Source: Paenibacillus chondroitinus NBRC 15376 (GTDB lineage Bacteria > Bacillota > Bacilli > Paenibacillales > NBRC-103111). Taken from it: a stretch of DNA of 64,000 nucleotides. Shown in pieces: positions 24,526 through 32,736 of the stretch. The notes beneath the pieces are model-generated. The model made no database searches, was not told the DNA's origin, and worked only from the letters and a program-made list of their open reading frames with translations. Every line of letters begins with the position of its first letter. The stretch's first letter is position 1. Location: assembly GCF_004000765.1 (NCBI RefSeq), contig NZ_BILW01000017.1, forward strand, positions 1 through 64,000, given 5' to 3'. The position numbers and the translations under genes are program-made.

Positions 24526-25449
24526 ATGAAGCAAAGTGTGAAAGAACATATGGTTCGCTTGGTGGACGAGTATATTGAGGTGAAGGGCTTAAACGAACTT
24601 TTGAAGTCTTTTATTGCGGATAAAGAAAAAGAGAATGGGGCTTGGGCTAAGGTCACACTTTGCACGCACTATATGTTGGGTGGGGATTCACCGCATATTG
24701 ACCGTTACGCGGCACTCGCGGAGTTGGCCAATTTAATCTTGGACGTTGTGGATGATCTGCAGGATCAGGATCAAGAGGACAAACCTTGGATGAAATGCTC
24801 GCAAGCGGAGGCATTGAATGCGGTTCTGGCGTTGATCATGGGATTCTTCGGTGAATTGGGGCAGCTGCAGATCAAACCGGAATGGCTGGTCGAGGTAACG
24901 AAGATCATTGGACGTTCGATCAACGGACAGCACAAAGACGTGGTGAATGCAGCCGTGTCGGTGGATGATTATCTGGTGATGACGCAGGAGAAGTCGGGCT
25001 CTCTTTTTCGTTTAGCTTGTTTTATGGGATACATGACGGTAGATTCCCCGCGGGAGACGATCGAGCAGCTTCATGAGCTGGCCGATTGCTTCGGGCTCAT
25101 TCATCAGATTCAGAATGATATGCGCGATATCGTCCGCTATGATGTGAAAAATGATTTGTACGGTAAGAAGCGTACGCTTCCTATTCTGTATTTGCTCTCC
25201 GTTGAGGATGAGGCGTTTACTCCATTGAAGGAGTACTATGACGGGAAAATTTCGTCGGATGTTCTTTTACAAGAGGAGGAAGCATTTATTCAAATGATCA
25301 AGGACTCCGGATGTCTGGAGTATGGACAGGTTGTGCAGTCGGTGTGTGTTCAAAAAGCGGAGGAAATCTATGAGAAGCTGCAGGGAGTTTCCCCTTGGAA
25401 GGAAAGGTTCCGGGAAGTGACGTATGGCAGTTTTGTCGTGGAAGAGTAA
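24526..25449 (+). CDS. comQ: ComQ-like isoprenyl transferase for pheromone modification
   Basis: A 307-residue protein of the trans-isoprenyl diphosphate synthase fold. The first Asp-rich motif is DDLQDQD (about residue 77) and the second is NDMRD (about residue 199). It matches ComQ better than ordinary polyprenyl synthases: after the first motif comes WMKCSQAEALNAVLAL, close to the WMK-x-n-ESLNAALSL recalled for B. subtilis ComQ, then GQHKDVVN and KSGSLFRLA. ComQ prenylates the Trp of ComX and aids its processing. It is co-oriented with comP, which is unusual since comQ normally comes first. A housekeeping prenyltransferase is the less likely alternative. Confidence 0.88.
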   Translation: MKQSVKEHMVRLVDEYIEVKGLNELLKSFIADKEKENGAWAKVTLCTHYMLGGDSPHIDRYAALAELANLILDVVDDLQDQDQEDKPWMKCSQAEALNAVLALIMGFFGELGQLQIKPEWLVEVTKIIGRSINGQHKDVVNAAVSVDDYLVMTQEKSGSLFRLACFMGYMTVDSPRETIEQLHELADCFGLIHQIQNDMRDIVRYDVKNDLYGKKRTLPILYLLSVEDEAFTPLKEYYDGKISSDVLLQEEEAFIQMIKDSGCLEYGQVVQSVCVQKAEEIYEKLQGVSPWKERFREVTYGSFVVEE

Positions 25450-25478
25450 GCATAATCGATCAGGAAGGGCGATAAAGG

Positions 25479-26028
25479 ATGATCATAGTAGCCGCAGACG
25501 GAACTGCCGATTATATGCGTATTCAGGAAGCAATCGACAGCCTTGCTGAGGAGAGAGCGGAGGAGACGGTCATTTATGTGAGAAGCGGCGTATATGAAGA
25601 AAAGCTGTATATCACGAAACCGAGCATCAGACTGATTGGGGAGTCGGCAGAGACGACGATTATCACGAACGGTGATTATGCGAAAAAATTATTTCCTAAT
25701 GGCGAGCCGTATCAAGGATGCGCCTAGTGAATCAGTCGGGCTTGGAAGGCCTTGGCGGAATTACGCCAAGGTGGCATTCGTGCGCTGCTGGCTGGGCCCG
25801 CATGTGAAGAAGGCAGGCTGGGACCGATGGAACGAGCGGGAAAGTGTCGAGGCGCTTACTTTCGCCGAGTATGGGAACACCGGGCCTGGCGCGGATGTCG
25901 GGGAGCGGGTGGAATGGTCCAAGCAGCTTACGGAGCAGGAGGCGGAAGCGCTTGACGTTGACCGCATTCTTGCGGGGCGGGATGGATGGAGTCCACGAGC
26001 GGCATGGGTTGATCGGCGTGGTGGATGA
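25479..26028 (+). pseudogene. Pectin methylesterase remnant with internal deletion
   Basis: The first 78 or so codons (25479 to about 25715) encode the start of a pectinesterase beta-helix: IIVAADGTADYMRIQEAIDS, VIYVRSGVYEEKLYI and TIITNGDYAKKLFPNGEPY. They stop at 25727. In another frame, from about 25730 to 26028, the protein resumes at the C-terminal part with LGRPWRNYAKVAF, TFAEYGNTGPGADVG and WSKQLTEQEA. The central catalytic region, with its two Asp residues, is gone. So a deletion of roughly 150-200 codons with an out-of-frame joint has inactivated the gene. The intact ribosome binding site (AGGAAGGG) and following terminator suggest it decayed in place. Confidence 0.88.
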
Positions 26029-26066
26029 CACGCGCTTCTTGAGAGCGGGGCGTTTGTTGAAATAGG

Positions 26067-26116
26067 AAAGCCGATAGTTTCGATCGCGTTTGCGGTTGGG
26101 GGTATCGGCTTTTTTT
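26067..26116 (+). terminator. Terminator after the pectinesterase remnant
   Basis: AAAGCCGATA (26067-26076) pairs with TATCGGCTTT (26103-26112), continuing into T7. It is also the likely end of the comP-comQ transcript. Confidence 0.88.
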
Positions 26117-26171
26117 GGTTGCGACTCGGAGGCTCGGTTACGAGGGGACCGCACCGATTGCGGTTCCTCGG

Positions 26172-26362
26172 ATCGAATAGATGGAAAAACTACCGTTATT
26201 CTGCACTGCTCGGTGGCAGGGGATGAAATAGCGGCAGAAGCTCCATCTAAATCACGTGTAACTAGATGAAACCTGCTAGATCAGGCGGAATTAGTGGTAG
26301 AAACTGCAGTTATTTGGGTAAAAATGCAGTATTCACTGAAATTAGCTGGAGGAATCGGAGTT
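26172..26362. repeat. Tetrad intergenic repeat E (four direct units)
   Basis: Most of the gene-free 26029-26521 stretch. Four direct units of consensus GAAATAG-GGNAGAAACT carry their TAG at 26178, 26229, 26292 and 26343, giving intervals of 51, 63 and 51 bp. Partial inverted copies follow units 1 and 3 (CTACCGTTATT at about 26191, CTGCAGTTATTT at about 26304). The sequence differs from repeats A-D but the spacing is almost the same. Confidence 0.65.
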
Positions 26363-26390
26363 AATTATGAAAAGTGAGTCAATGAGATCA

Positions 26391-26419
26391 TTGACAATTA
26401 TTATCATTTAAAATAAAAT
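26391..26419 (+). promoter_or_regulatory. Sigma-A promoter of the Fur-family gene
   Basis: A near-consensus promoter: TTGACA (26391-26396), 17-bp spacer, TAAAAT (26414-26419). It overlaps the Fur-type box. Confidence 0.8.
26392..26406. promoter_or_regulatory. Fur/PerR/Zur-type operator box
   Basis: TGACAATTATTATCA matches the 7-1-7 inverted repeat TGATAATNATTATCA of Fur-family operators at 14 of the 15 positions, counting the free central base. It covers the -35 hexamer and spacer, where a bound repressor would block RNA polymerase. The downstream gene is itself a Fur-family protein, so autoregulation or control by a full-length paralogue is likely. Confidence 0.82.
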
Positions 26420-26521
26420 GAATACTATATTATAATAATTATAAATAAGAAGTTATTATCCAATAAGAGCGCACTCAAGCGCCTTAAAAATAGATCATAA
26501 ATCGCAGAGGAGGTTTCCACA

Positions 26522-26794
26522 ATGGCAAAACACGATCTGAATCAAGCGCTGCAGCGCATGCGCGCCAAAAACATTCCCTTAACTCCGCAGCGTTACGCGC
26601 TGTTGGAATTTATGTACGACCAGGGCAGTTACACAACGGTCAAAGAGATTTGTGAAGCATTAGTCGTCAAATATCCGACGATTAATGCGATGACGGTGAA
26701 CAGCTCTCTGCATGTGTTCAAACAGCTGGGTTTGGTGAAGGAGCTGACCATGATCGGAAGCTCCTTGCGGTATGAAGCCGCGTTAAGCTCATAA
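26522..26794 (+). CDS. Fur-family protein, DNA-binding domain only
   Basis: Only 90 residues, against about 140-150 for normal Fur, PerR or Zur. The winged-helix domain is present (IPLTPQRYALLEFM, SYTTVKEICEAL, NAMTVNSSLHVFKQLGLVKEL). The protein stops just after the point where MIGSSLRYE would lead into the dimerisation and metal-binding domain; no CxxC motifs or His-rich segment remain. The ribosome binding site AGGAGG and the Fur-box promoter are intact. It is either a decayed gene or a short regulator that could compete for operators. A strong terminator follows 28 bp later, and no detached C-terminal half is visible in the gap. Confidence 0.85.
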   Translation: MAKHDLNQALQRMRAKNIPLTPQRYALLEFMYDQGSYTTVKEICEALVVKYPTINAMTVNSSLHVFKQLGLVKELTMIGSSLRYEAALSS

Positions 26795-26821
26795 GCATGC
26801 GGCATGCTAGCGGCTACAACA

Positions 26822-26886
26822 AAAAAAGCGCCCCAACGCTACGAAGAAGCTCTCTCACAGCTTCGTGCAGTTGATGGGGCGCTTTT
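26822..26886. terminator. Bidirectional terminator between convergent genes
   Basis: AAAAGCGCCCCAAC (from 26824) pairs with GTTGATGGGGCGCTTTT (26870-26886), with an inner ACGAAG/CTTCGT stem. It serves the fur-like gene on + and the DUF3298-type gene on -. Confidence 0.88.
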
Positions 26887-26893
26887 GCTATTC

Positions 26894-27979
26894 TCACTTA
26901 AAATCAGACAACGGAATCGGAAACTCCAGAATTCCGAGCGCATAAGGGGCATACTCGTAAAGCCCGAAATAAACGACGACGGTGTCATCTTTTAAATAAA
27001 AGCCCTGATCGTTGCGAATCGATTCGAACGGTTCAATAAGTTCATAATCATTCGCTTCTAATTGCTTCTTAATCTCTTGATTGATAATAGTCTTGTAAGT
27101 CGTGTTATTCGAAGTCACCTGCTGAAGAGTCAGCTCATTCCCCGTATCCAGATCGAACGTATGGGCATCCCAGGAATAAAACCCGTGCGCACCGCCAGAG
27201 AAGGTGTAGACGATAAAATACAGACTTAACTTATGGTCCTGGTTATAAGTAATTTGATAATTGACATCGAACGTATTCGGAAAATCCGGTTCAGTCCCGC
27301 TGGTATCCTCGGTAAGATCAGCTAACTGTTGGATGGCCGCGGCTTTATATTTGGCAATCTCATTTTGAATGAATGTATTAATTTTGGTGCTTGCAGCTGA
27401 ATTCGCCCAGCCTTCGATCTGAGGATACTGCAAGCTGATGCTCCGGTTATCGCTCTTCGCTTGCATCTCGGACTTGTTCGTCAGCTTAAGTTCGTTTTCT
27501 TTGATTTTAGAAATGCTCACGACACGGCTCTCATCATTATAACCAATCTTGTAACCCATCTGCTCCAGAAGCAGACGAAGCGGCAAGTAGGTTGTTCCAT
27601 CGATAATGACGGGAGGCAGAGGTGCGAAAAAGGTATGACCATTCAGCGCGTATTGCGTGCTTTGGTTCTGCATGCTCATTGTCTTGTTAGGTCCGCTAAC
27701 GGTGACGGTTTTGGTCGCTGCGTCCCAGGAAGTCGTCAAGCCCAACTGCTTGCTAAGAAAAGCGAGGCCGACATAAGTGTCGCCATCCTTCGATTTTCCG
27801 CCAGGCACACTGAGCTGTTGATCACCGATCTGAATATTAATCGTTGCGAGCTGTACGCTGAAATCCACGCTGTCGGATTGGGCATACACACTTGCCTGCT
27901 GCGGGAGAAGAGCAGAACTAGCAGCGACTAGCAGGGCTGTAGCCAATGCGATTTTTGCTGAGAACATCTTCTTTTTCAT
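26894..27979 (-). CDS. Secreted protein with copper amine oxidase-like N-domain and DUF4163/DUF3298 region
   Basis: A 361-residue exported protein. The signal peptide has a KKKMF start, a hydrophobic core and a cut near Ala-Gln at about 33. A stalk-type copper amine oxidase N-terminal domain follows (about 45-155; DGTTYLPLRLLLEQMGYKIGYNDESRVVSI), a wall-associated module very common in Paenibacillus. The C-terminal half matches the DUF4163 plus DUF3298 layout seen in RsiV and PdaC proteins (YTFSGGAHGFYSWDAHTFDL). In those proteins this region binds lysozyme or accompanies a deacetylase; no catalytic domain is present here. The ribosome binding site is AAGGAGAG. Confidence 0.85.
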   Translation of the reverse strand: MKKKMFSAKIALATALLVAASSALLPQQASVYAQSDSVDFSVQLATINIQIGDQQLSVPGGKSKDGDTYVGLAFLSKQLGLTTSWDAATKTVTVSGPNKTMSMQNQSTQYALNGHTFFAPLPPVIIDGTTYLPLRLLLEQMGYKIGYNDESRVVSISKIKENELKLTNKSEMQAKSDNRSISLQYPQIEGWANSAASTKINTFIQNEIAKYKAAAIQQLADLTEDTSGTEPDFPNTFDVNYQITYNQDHKLSLYFIVYTFSGGAHGFYSWDAHTFDLDTGNELTLQQVTSNNTTYKTIINQEIKKQLEANDYELIEPFESIRNDQGFYLKDDTVVVYFGLYEYAPYALGILEFPIPLSDFK

Positions 27980-28181
27980 TTGAACTCTCTCCTTCTTGAA
28001 GTCATCTATTTAATTAGACGATATTTGTGGGGAAAAGTTAGTGGCATTCTTCGGATTTGTCGAAAAAAAGATGAAGGTCTATTCCTATTCTATACCCGAA
28101 TACCGAACAAGTCTAACCCTGATGTGAGGGTGGAAATAGAAAGAATGAATCAAAAGTTAGTTTTTGGAGAAAAAAACAGCA

Positions 28182-28226
28182 AAAAACGAACTATTCAAAA
28201 GATTTACCTAAAAATCGTTCGTTTTT
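28182..28226. promoter_or_regulatory. Paired PurBoxes (PurR operator) of the pur operon
   Basis: Box 1 at 28182-28195 reads AAAAACGAACTATT, matching AWWWCCGAACWWTY at all but one position. Box 2 at 28213-28226 is an inverted copy whose complement reads AAAAAACGAACGAT around the CGAAC core. The gap is 17 bp, the spacing known for B. subtilis PurR control regions. The pair ends 5 bp before the -35. Bacillus PurR represses and is released by PRPP. These boxes fill the gene-free stretch between the DUF3298 gene and purE. Confidence 0.85.
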
Positions 28227-28231
28227 TGAAA

Positions 28232-28261
28232 TTGACATGACACGTCAGTTGGTAGTAAACT
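28232..28261 (+). promoter_or_regulatory. Promoter of the pur operon
   Basis: TTGACA (28232-28237), 18-bp spacer and TAAACT (28256-28261), directly downstream of the PurBoxes and about 45 bp before the riboswitch. Confidence 0.75.
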
Positions 28262-28306
28262 AGGGAAGCGGGAAATGAAGCCGCACTAATTGAAAATGTC
28301 GAATCA

Positions 28307-28375
28307 ACTCGTATAAAATCAGGGATAAGGCCTGAAAGTTTCTACCCAAAAACCATGAATTTTTGGACTACGAGG
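28307..28375 (+). ncRNA. Guanine-type purine riboswitch aptamer
   Basis: All parts of the G-box fold are present. P1 is CTCGTA (28308-28313) with TACGAG (28369-28374). P2 is TCAGG with CCTGA, closing the loop GATAAGG. The J2/3 core includes AGTTTCTACC. P3 is CCAAAAA with TTTTTGG, closing CCATGAA. The specificity base that distinguishes guanine (C) from adenine (U) riboswitches is C28368, in GACTACGAG, so this should bind guanine or hypoxanthine and switch the pur operon off when purines are plentiful. Confidence 0.93.
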
Positions 28376-28430
28376 AAGCGAATGAGGGAAACCATAGGAA
28401 GATGATGGTCTTTTTGCATTCGGTTCTTTT
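28375..28430 (+). terminator. Riboswitch-controlled attenuator
   Basis: GAAGCGAATG (28375-28384) can pair with CATTCGGTTC (28417-28426), one mismatch, around an inner ACCAT/ATGGT hairpin, followed by TTTT. The 5' arm abuts the 3' strand of aptamer P1, so ligand-stabilised P1 would leave the arm free to form the terminator. Confidence 0.75.
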
Positions 28431-28526
28431 GCTGTCCAGCGGATAGAATCGTGTATTCTAGCTCTGGGCATTTTTTGGTTTAGAGGGTTTGACCATATTT
28501 ACCATACAATAGAGAGTGGGTTAGTG

Positions 28527-29012
28527 ATGACGGTACGTGTTGGTGTCATAATGGGAAGCCAGTCGGATTGGGAAACGATGAAGCACGCATGCGACATGTT
28601 GGAAGAGCTGGGAGTGCCTTATGAGAAAAAGGTGGTTTCCGCGCACAGAACGCCGGATCTGATGTTCGAATATGCAGCCGCAGCGGCAGGCCGCGGCATT
28701 CAAGTCATTATCGCCGGAGCAGGCGGAGCGGCACATCTACCAGGAATGGTAGCAGCCAAAACGGAGCTTCCGGTTATTGGTGTTCCAGTCAAAACATCGA
28801 CGCTGAACGGTCTCGATTCCTTGCTTTCGATCGTGCAGATGCCGGGCGGCATTCCGGTTGCCACGGTGGCGATCGGGCATGCAGGCGCAACGAATGCAGG
28901 CCTTCTGGCTGCGCAAATCCTGGGCGCTTTCGAGCCTGAGCTGCAAGCGAAGGTCAGAGCCCGCCGCGAGCGCATTGCGCAAACGGTGATGGAAAGCAGT
29001 GACCTGTTATGA
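28527..29012 (+). CDS. purE: N5-carboxyaminoimidazole ribonucleotide mutase
   Basis: A 161-residue class I PurE that converts N5-CAIR to CAIR. The signatures are [13 protein letters not shown] near the N-terminus, [14 protein letters not shown] with the catalytic His, and the [14 protein letters not shown] loop. It is the first gene of the pur operon, about 100 bp behind the riboswitch attenuator. ATG 28527 is taken as start; GTG 28524 is immediately in front and cannot be excluded because the GAGAGTGGG ribosome binding site is imperfect. It overlaps purK by ATGA. Confidence 0.96.
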   Translation: MTVRVGVIMGSQSDWETMKHACDMLEELGVPYEKKVVSAHRTPDLMFEYAAAAAGRGIQVIIAGAGGAAHLPGMVAAKTELPVIGVPVKTSTLNGLDSLLSIVQMPGGIPVATVAIGHAGATNAGLLAAQILGAFEPELQAKVRARRERIAQTVMESSDLL

Positions 29013-30184
29013 CAGAAGCAGCAGGTGGTAAGGTCATCAAGCCCGGCGGCACGATCGGCGTCTTGGGCGGCGGGCAATTAGGCCGCATGCTGGCCTTGGC
29101 CGGCCGCAACATGGGGTATCGCTTCGTAACGCTCGATCCCACAGAGGATGCGCCTTGCGGACAAGTCGCAGATGAACAGATTCTTGCGAACTTCGACGAT
29201 GTCGAAGCGGCTAGGAAGCTTGCGGCATTATCCGATGTGATCACTTACGAATTCGAGAACGTGGATGCTCACGTGACCCGCATTCTGATGAATGAGTCCT
29301 ATGTTCCCCAAGGGAGCGAGCTTTTATATACGACTCAGCATCGTCTTCGCGAGAAGAGAGCTATTGAGGCGGCAGGCGTTCCGGTTGCCCCTTATACGGA
29401 AATCAAGAGCGCCGCAGAGCTGAAAGACGCAGTCATTAAGTTCGGCACACCGTGTGTGCTCAAAACGGCAACGGGCGGTTATGACGGCAAAGGCCAATGG
29501 GTTATTCGCTCTTTAGATGAAGTAGAGGAAGCCTATGAAACGCTGAGCCGTGCCAAAACCGAGCTCGTTCTCGAACAATTCATTCATTTTGATAAAGAAT
29601 TATCCGTTATTGCAGCAAGAAGCCCTCGCGGTGAGGTGAAGGCGTTCCCTGCAGCGGAAAATATACATGTACATAACATCCTGCATCAATCCATCGTGCC
29701 TGCCCGCATCCCAGCGGATGTGCAGCAGGAAGCCGAGAAGCTGGCGACGCGAATCGCCGAAGGGCTTGGCGTAATCGGATTGATCGCCGTAGAGCTGTTC
29801 CTCACGAAGGACGGCCAGCTATACGTCAACGAGCTTGCGCCGCGCCCGCACAATTCCGGTCATTACACGATGGAAGCGTGCCGCACGTCACAGTTCGAGC
29901 AGCATGTTCGAGCCATTTGCAACTTGCCGTTAGGCTCGACGGAGCTTTTATCACCGGTGGTTATGGTGAATTTGCTCGGCGAGCATATCGAACCGCTTAA
30001 CGGTCTAATCGACCAGCCCGGATTCTTGGAGGATGCAGACTTAGGCGTTAGCGCCAAGGTTCATCTATACGGGAAAAAGGAAGCAAAAGAGAAACGCAAG
30101 ATGGGACATATCAATTTGCTGACAAACGATGTAGAGCAAGCCCTGACTTGGATAGAACGCACGACGATTTGGGAAAGTAAGTAA
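29009..30184 (+). CDS. purK: N5-carboxyaminoimidazole ribonucleotide synthase
   Basis: A 391-residue ATP-grasp enzyme that carboxylates AIR to N5-CAIR with ATP and bicarbonate, supplying PurE. It opens with [17 protein letters not shown], and has the ATP-grasp core [14 protein letters not shown] and the metal-binding [14 protein letters not shown]. It starts in the purE stop codon. The length is standard. Confidence 0.96.
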   Translation: MTEAAGGKVIKPGGTIGVLGGGQLGRMLALAGRNMGYRFVTLDPTEDAPCGQVADEQILANFDDVEAARKLAALSDVITYEFENVDAHVTRILMNESYVPQGSELLYTTQHRLREKRAIEAAGVPVAPYTEIKSAAELKDAVIKFGTPCVLKTATGGYDGKGQWVIRSLDEVEEAYETLSRAKTELVLEQFIHFDKELSVIAARSPRGEVKAFPAAENIHVHNILHQSIVPARIPADVQQEAEKLATRIAEGLGVIGLIAVELFLTKDGQLYVNELAPRPHNSGHYTMEACRTSQFEQHVRAICNLPLGSTELLSPVVMVNLLGEHIEPLNGLIDQPGFLEDADLGVSAKVHLYGKKEAKEKRKMGHINLLTNDVEQALTWIERTTIWESK

Positions 30185-30210
30185 ATGATAACTATTGGAG
30201 GAACGGCAAA

Positions 30211-31506
30211 ATGATCGAACGTTATACACGCCCCGAAATGGCGAGCATTTGGACTGAGCAAAACAAGTTTCAAGCATGGCTCGAAGTTGAAATTTTATCC
30301 TGTGAGGCTTGGGCTGAACTAGGCGTAATCCCGAAAGAAGATGTGAAAGTACTGCGCGAGAACGCAAGCTTCAACATCGACCGCATCTACGAAATCGAGC
30401 AAGAAACGCGTCATGACGTGATTGCTTTCACAAGAGCGGTATCCGAGACACTGGGGCCTGAGCGCAAATGGGTTCACTACGGATTAACTTCAACAGACGT
30501 TGTAGATACGGCACTTGGTTACTTGCTAAGACAAGCTAACGAGATTTTGGACAAAGACATTCAGAACTTCATAGAAATCCTTCGCAATAAAGCGATTGAA
30601 CATAGAGATACAGCCATGATGGGCAGAACGCATGGTGTGCATGCAGAGCCGACGACGTTCGGACTCAAAATGGCGCTGTGGTACGAGGAAATGAAACGTA
30701 ACCTGGAGCGTTTCCGTTTTGCCGCTGATGGCGTACAATTCGGTAAAATCTCCGGCGCCGTAGGCACCTACGCGAACATCGATCCGTTCGTAGAGCAGTA
30801 CGTGTGCGAGAAGCTTGGCACGAAAGCAGCTCCGATTTCCACACAAACGCTGCAGCGTGACCGTCATGCTGAGTACATGGCTACTCTGGCGCTCGTTGCT
30901 ACGTCCCTGGACAAATTCGCGACAGAAATTCGCGCCCTCCAAAAGAGTGAGTTCCGCGAGGTGGAAGAGCCGTTTGCAAAAGGTCAAAAAGGTTCCTCCG
31001 CGATGCCGCACAAACGCAATCCGATTGGTTGCGAGAGCATTTCCGGTCTGTCCCGTGTCATTCGCGGGCATATGATTTCCGCTTACGAGAACGTGACGCT
31101 CTGGCATGAGCGCGACATTTCGCACTCCTCCGTTGAGCGTGTCATCCTTCCGGATGCTACACAATTGCTGAATTACATGCTGAACCGTCTTGGCAACATC
31201 ATCAAAAACTTGACGGTGTTCCCGGAGAATATGAAACGCAATATGCGCAGCACGTACGATGTACCTTTCTCTGGCCGCGTCATGACGAAGCTGATCGACA
31301 AAGGTTTCTCCCGTGAGCAAGCCTACGATACCGTGCAGCCAAGAGCCATGCAAGCTTGGGAAGAGCAGCGTTCGTTCCGTGACATCGTAGAGAATGAGCG
31401 TGCAATTACGGAAGTATTGAGCCCGGCTGAAATTGCGGATTGCTTTGATCCAAGCTGGCATTTGAAACATGTAACTACAATCTTTGACCGTTTAGGTTTG
31501 AAATAG
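30211..31506 (+). CDS. purB: Adenylosuccinate lyase
   Basis: A 431-residue member of the aspartase/fumarase superfamily. It acts twice in purine synthesis, splitting SAICAR and adenylosuccinate. The family signature loop [11 protein letters not shown] lies at about 263-273, and the catalytic His is in [14 protein letters not shown]. It is placed third in the operon, as in B. subtilis. It has its own ribosome binding site (TTGGAGG) and a 26-bp gap after purK. Confidence 0.97.
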   Translation: MIERYTRPEMASIWTEQNKFQAWLEVEILSCEAWAELGVIPKEDVKVLRENASFNIDRIYEIEQETRHDVIAFTRAVSETLGPERKWVHYGLTSTDVVDTALGYLLRQANEILDKDIQNFIEILRNKAIEHRDTAMMGRTHGVHAEPTTFGLKMALWYEEMKRNLERFRFAADGVQFGKISGAVGTYANIDPFVEQYVCEKLGTKAAPISTQTLQRDRHAEYMATLALVATSLDKFATEIRALQKSEFREVEEPFAKGQKGSSAMPHKRNPIGCESISGLSRVIRGHMISAYENVTLWHERDISHSSVERVILPDATQLLNYMLNRLGNIIKNLTVFPENMKRNMRSTYDVPFSGRVMTKLIDKGFSREQAYDTVQPRAMQAWEEQRSFRDIVENERAITEVLSPAEIADCFDPSWHLKHVTTIFDRLGLK

Positions 31507-31539
31507 AAGGCACTTTGGGAGAGAAGGGAAGGGTTGTCT

Positions 31540-32439
31540 GTGGCAGGTAAAATCCTTGATTCAGCGGTTGAACTCGTAAAAGCGCCTCTGGTACACAAAG
31601 GCAAAGTACGCGAGCTGTATGATTTGGGTGAAAATTTCCTGATCGTCGTGACGGATCGGATTTCAGCTTTTGATTACATTTTGAAGCCGGGTGTTCCTGA
31701 CAAAGGATACGTGCTTAACGCGCTCAGCAAGTACTGGTTCGATATCACGAGCGGTTATATGAAAAATCATATCGTTCACACGGATGTCGAGCTGCTTCAA
31801 GATATTATTCCGGATGCGGCGGCGAGAGAGCTTCTGAAAGAGCGTATTATTGTGGCGAAAAAAGCGGAGCGCATCTCCATCGAGTGCGTCGTTCGCGGAT
31901 ATATCACAGGCAACGGCTGGAGACAGTATGAGAAAACCGGCGAGATCAACGGCCGTAAGCTGCCTGAAGGATTGCGCAAAAACCAACGTCTGCAGGATCC
32001 TATTTTCACCCCGGCGGCGAAAAATGATGTCGGCCACGACGAGGACATCTCCAACGAACAGATGATTGAGCTGGTTGGCGAAGAGCTGACGTACGCGCTG
32101 CAAGAGCGCAGCATCATGCTTTATACGCTAGCTCATTCCATCTGTGAGCGCAAAGGCATTATTTTAGCGGATACGAAGTTTGAATTCGGCTTTTATGCGG
32201 GTGAACTAATTATTATTGATGAAATTTTCACGCCGGATTCCTCTCGTTATTGGTCGGAAGATAAATATGCCTTGGATATCGAAATTGATTCCATGGACAA
32301 GGAGCCTGTTCGTACGTATTTGGCAAGTTCGGGTTGGGATAAAAACAGTGAGCCGGATGAGCTTCCAGCGTCTGTCGTGGAAGAGACATCGAACCGATAC
32401 AAAGAGATTTTGCACCGTTTAGTCGATTCAAAAAATTAG
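31540..32439 (+). CDS. purC: SAICAR synthetase (long form)
   Basis: A 299-residue enzyme that joins CAIR and aspartate using ATP. It shows GKVRELYDLGENFLIVVTDRISAFD at the N-terminus (in parts KVRELYDL and TDRISAFDY), IECVVRGYITGNGW, and DTKFEFGFYAGELIIIDE near the end. The protein is longer than the roughly 240-residue form of B. subtilis and resembles the longer type also known from yeast Ade1. GTG 31540 sits 6 nt after AAGGG; TTG 31534 is a possible start two codons earlier. Confidence 0.95.
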   Translation: MAGKILDSAVELVKAPLVHKGKVRELYDLGENFLIVVTDRISAFDYILKPGVPDKGYVLNALSKYWFDITSGYMKNHIVHTDVELLQDIIPDAAARELLKERIIVAKKAERISIECVVRGYITGNGWRQYEKTGEINGRKLPEGLRKNQRLQDPIFTPAAKNDVGHDEDISNEQMIELVGEELTYALQERSIMLYTLAHSICERKGIILADTKFEFGFYAGELIIIDEIFTPDSSRYWSEDKYALDIEIDSMDKEPVRTYLASSGWDKNSEPDELPASVVEETSNRYKEILHRLVDSKN

Positions 32440-32469
32440 AGCAAGCACATACGAGGAGGAGAATAGAAA

Positions 32470-32709
32470 ATGAAAGCAACGGTCTACGTAACGATTAAGC
32501 AGAACGTATTGGATGTGCAAGGAACAGCGGTGCAAGGAGCGCTTCATTCCATGGGTTTCGAGGAAGTTGGTAAAGTGCGCATCGGGAAATATTTGGAGTT
32601 GGAGCTTGGAACAACGGATAAAGCAGAAGCGGAAGCACGCGTGAAAGCTATGTGCGAGAAGCTGCTTGCGAACACAGTTATCGAAGACTACCGCTACGAG
32701 TTGGCCTAA
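32470..32709 (+). CDS. purS: Phosphoribosylformylglycinamidine synthase, PurS subunit
   Basis: A 79-residue PurS, the small structural subunit of the three-part FGAM synthase found in Bacillales. It begins KATVYVTIKQNVLDVQGTAV and contains the typical VGKVRIGKYLELEL strand-helix core. It bridges PurL and PurQ. The neighbours downstream encode both partners. The ribosome binding site is GAGGAG. Confidence 0.96.
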   Translation: MKATVYVTIKQNVLDVQGTAVQGALHSMGFEEVGKVRIGKYLELELGTTDKAEAEARVKAMCEKLLANTVIEDYRYELA

Positions 32710-32736
32710 TAGAGATCAGGAGAGGGAGGAAACGTC

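Noticed and set aside
24526-25449. Housekeeping polyprenyl synthase
   Set aside because: The ComQ-specific WMK...LNA segment, the short length and the neighbouring comP-like and comX-like genes fit ComQ better.
26804-26995. 63-codon frame after the Fur-like gene that might be its lost C-terminal half
   Set aside because: It runs through the terminator hairpin into the convergent gene and has no Fur metal-binding motifs.
27980-28240. 86-codon frame before purE
   Set aside because: It covers the PurBoxes and the pur promoter, lacks a ribosome binding site and has no family resemblance.
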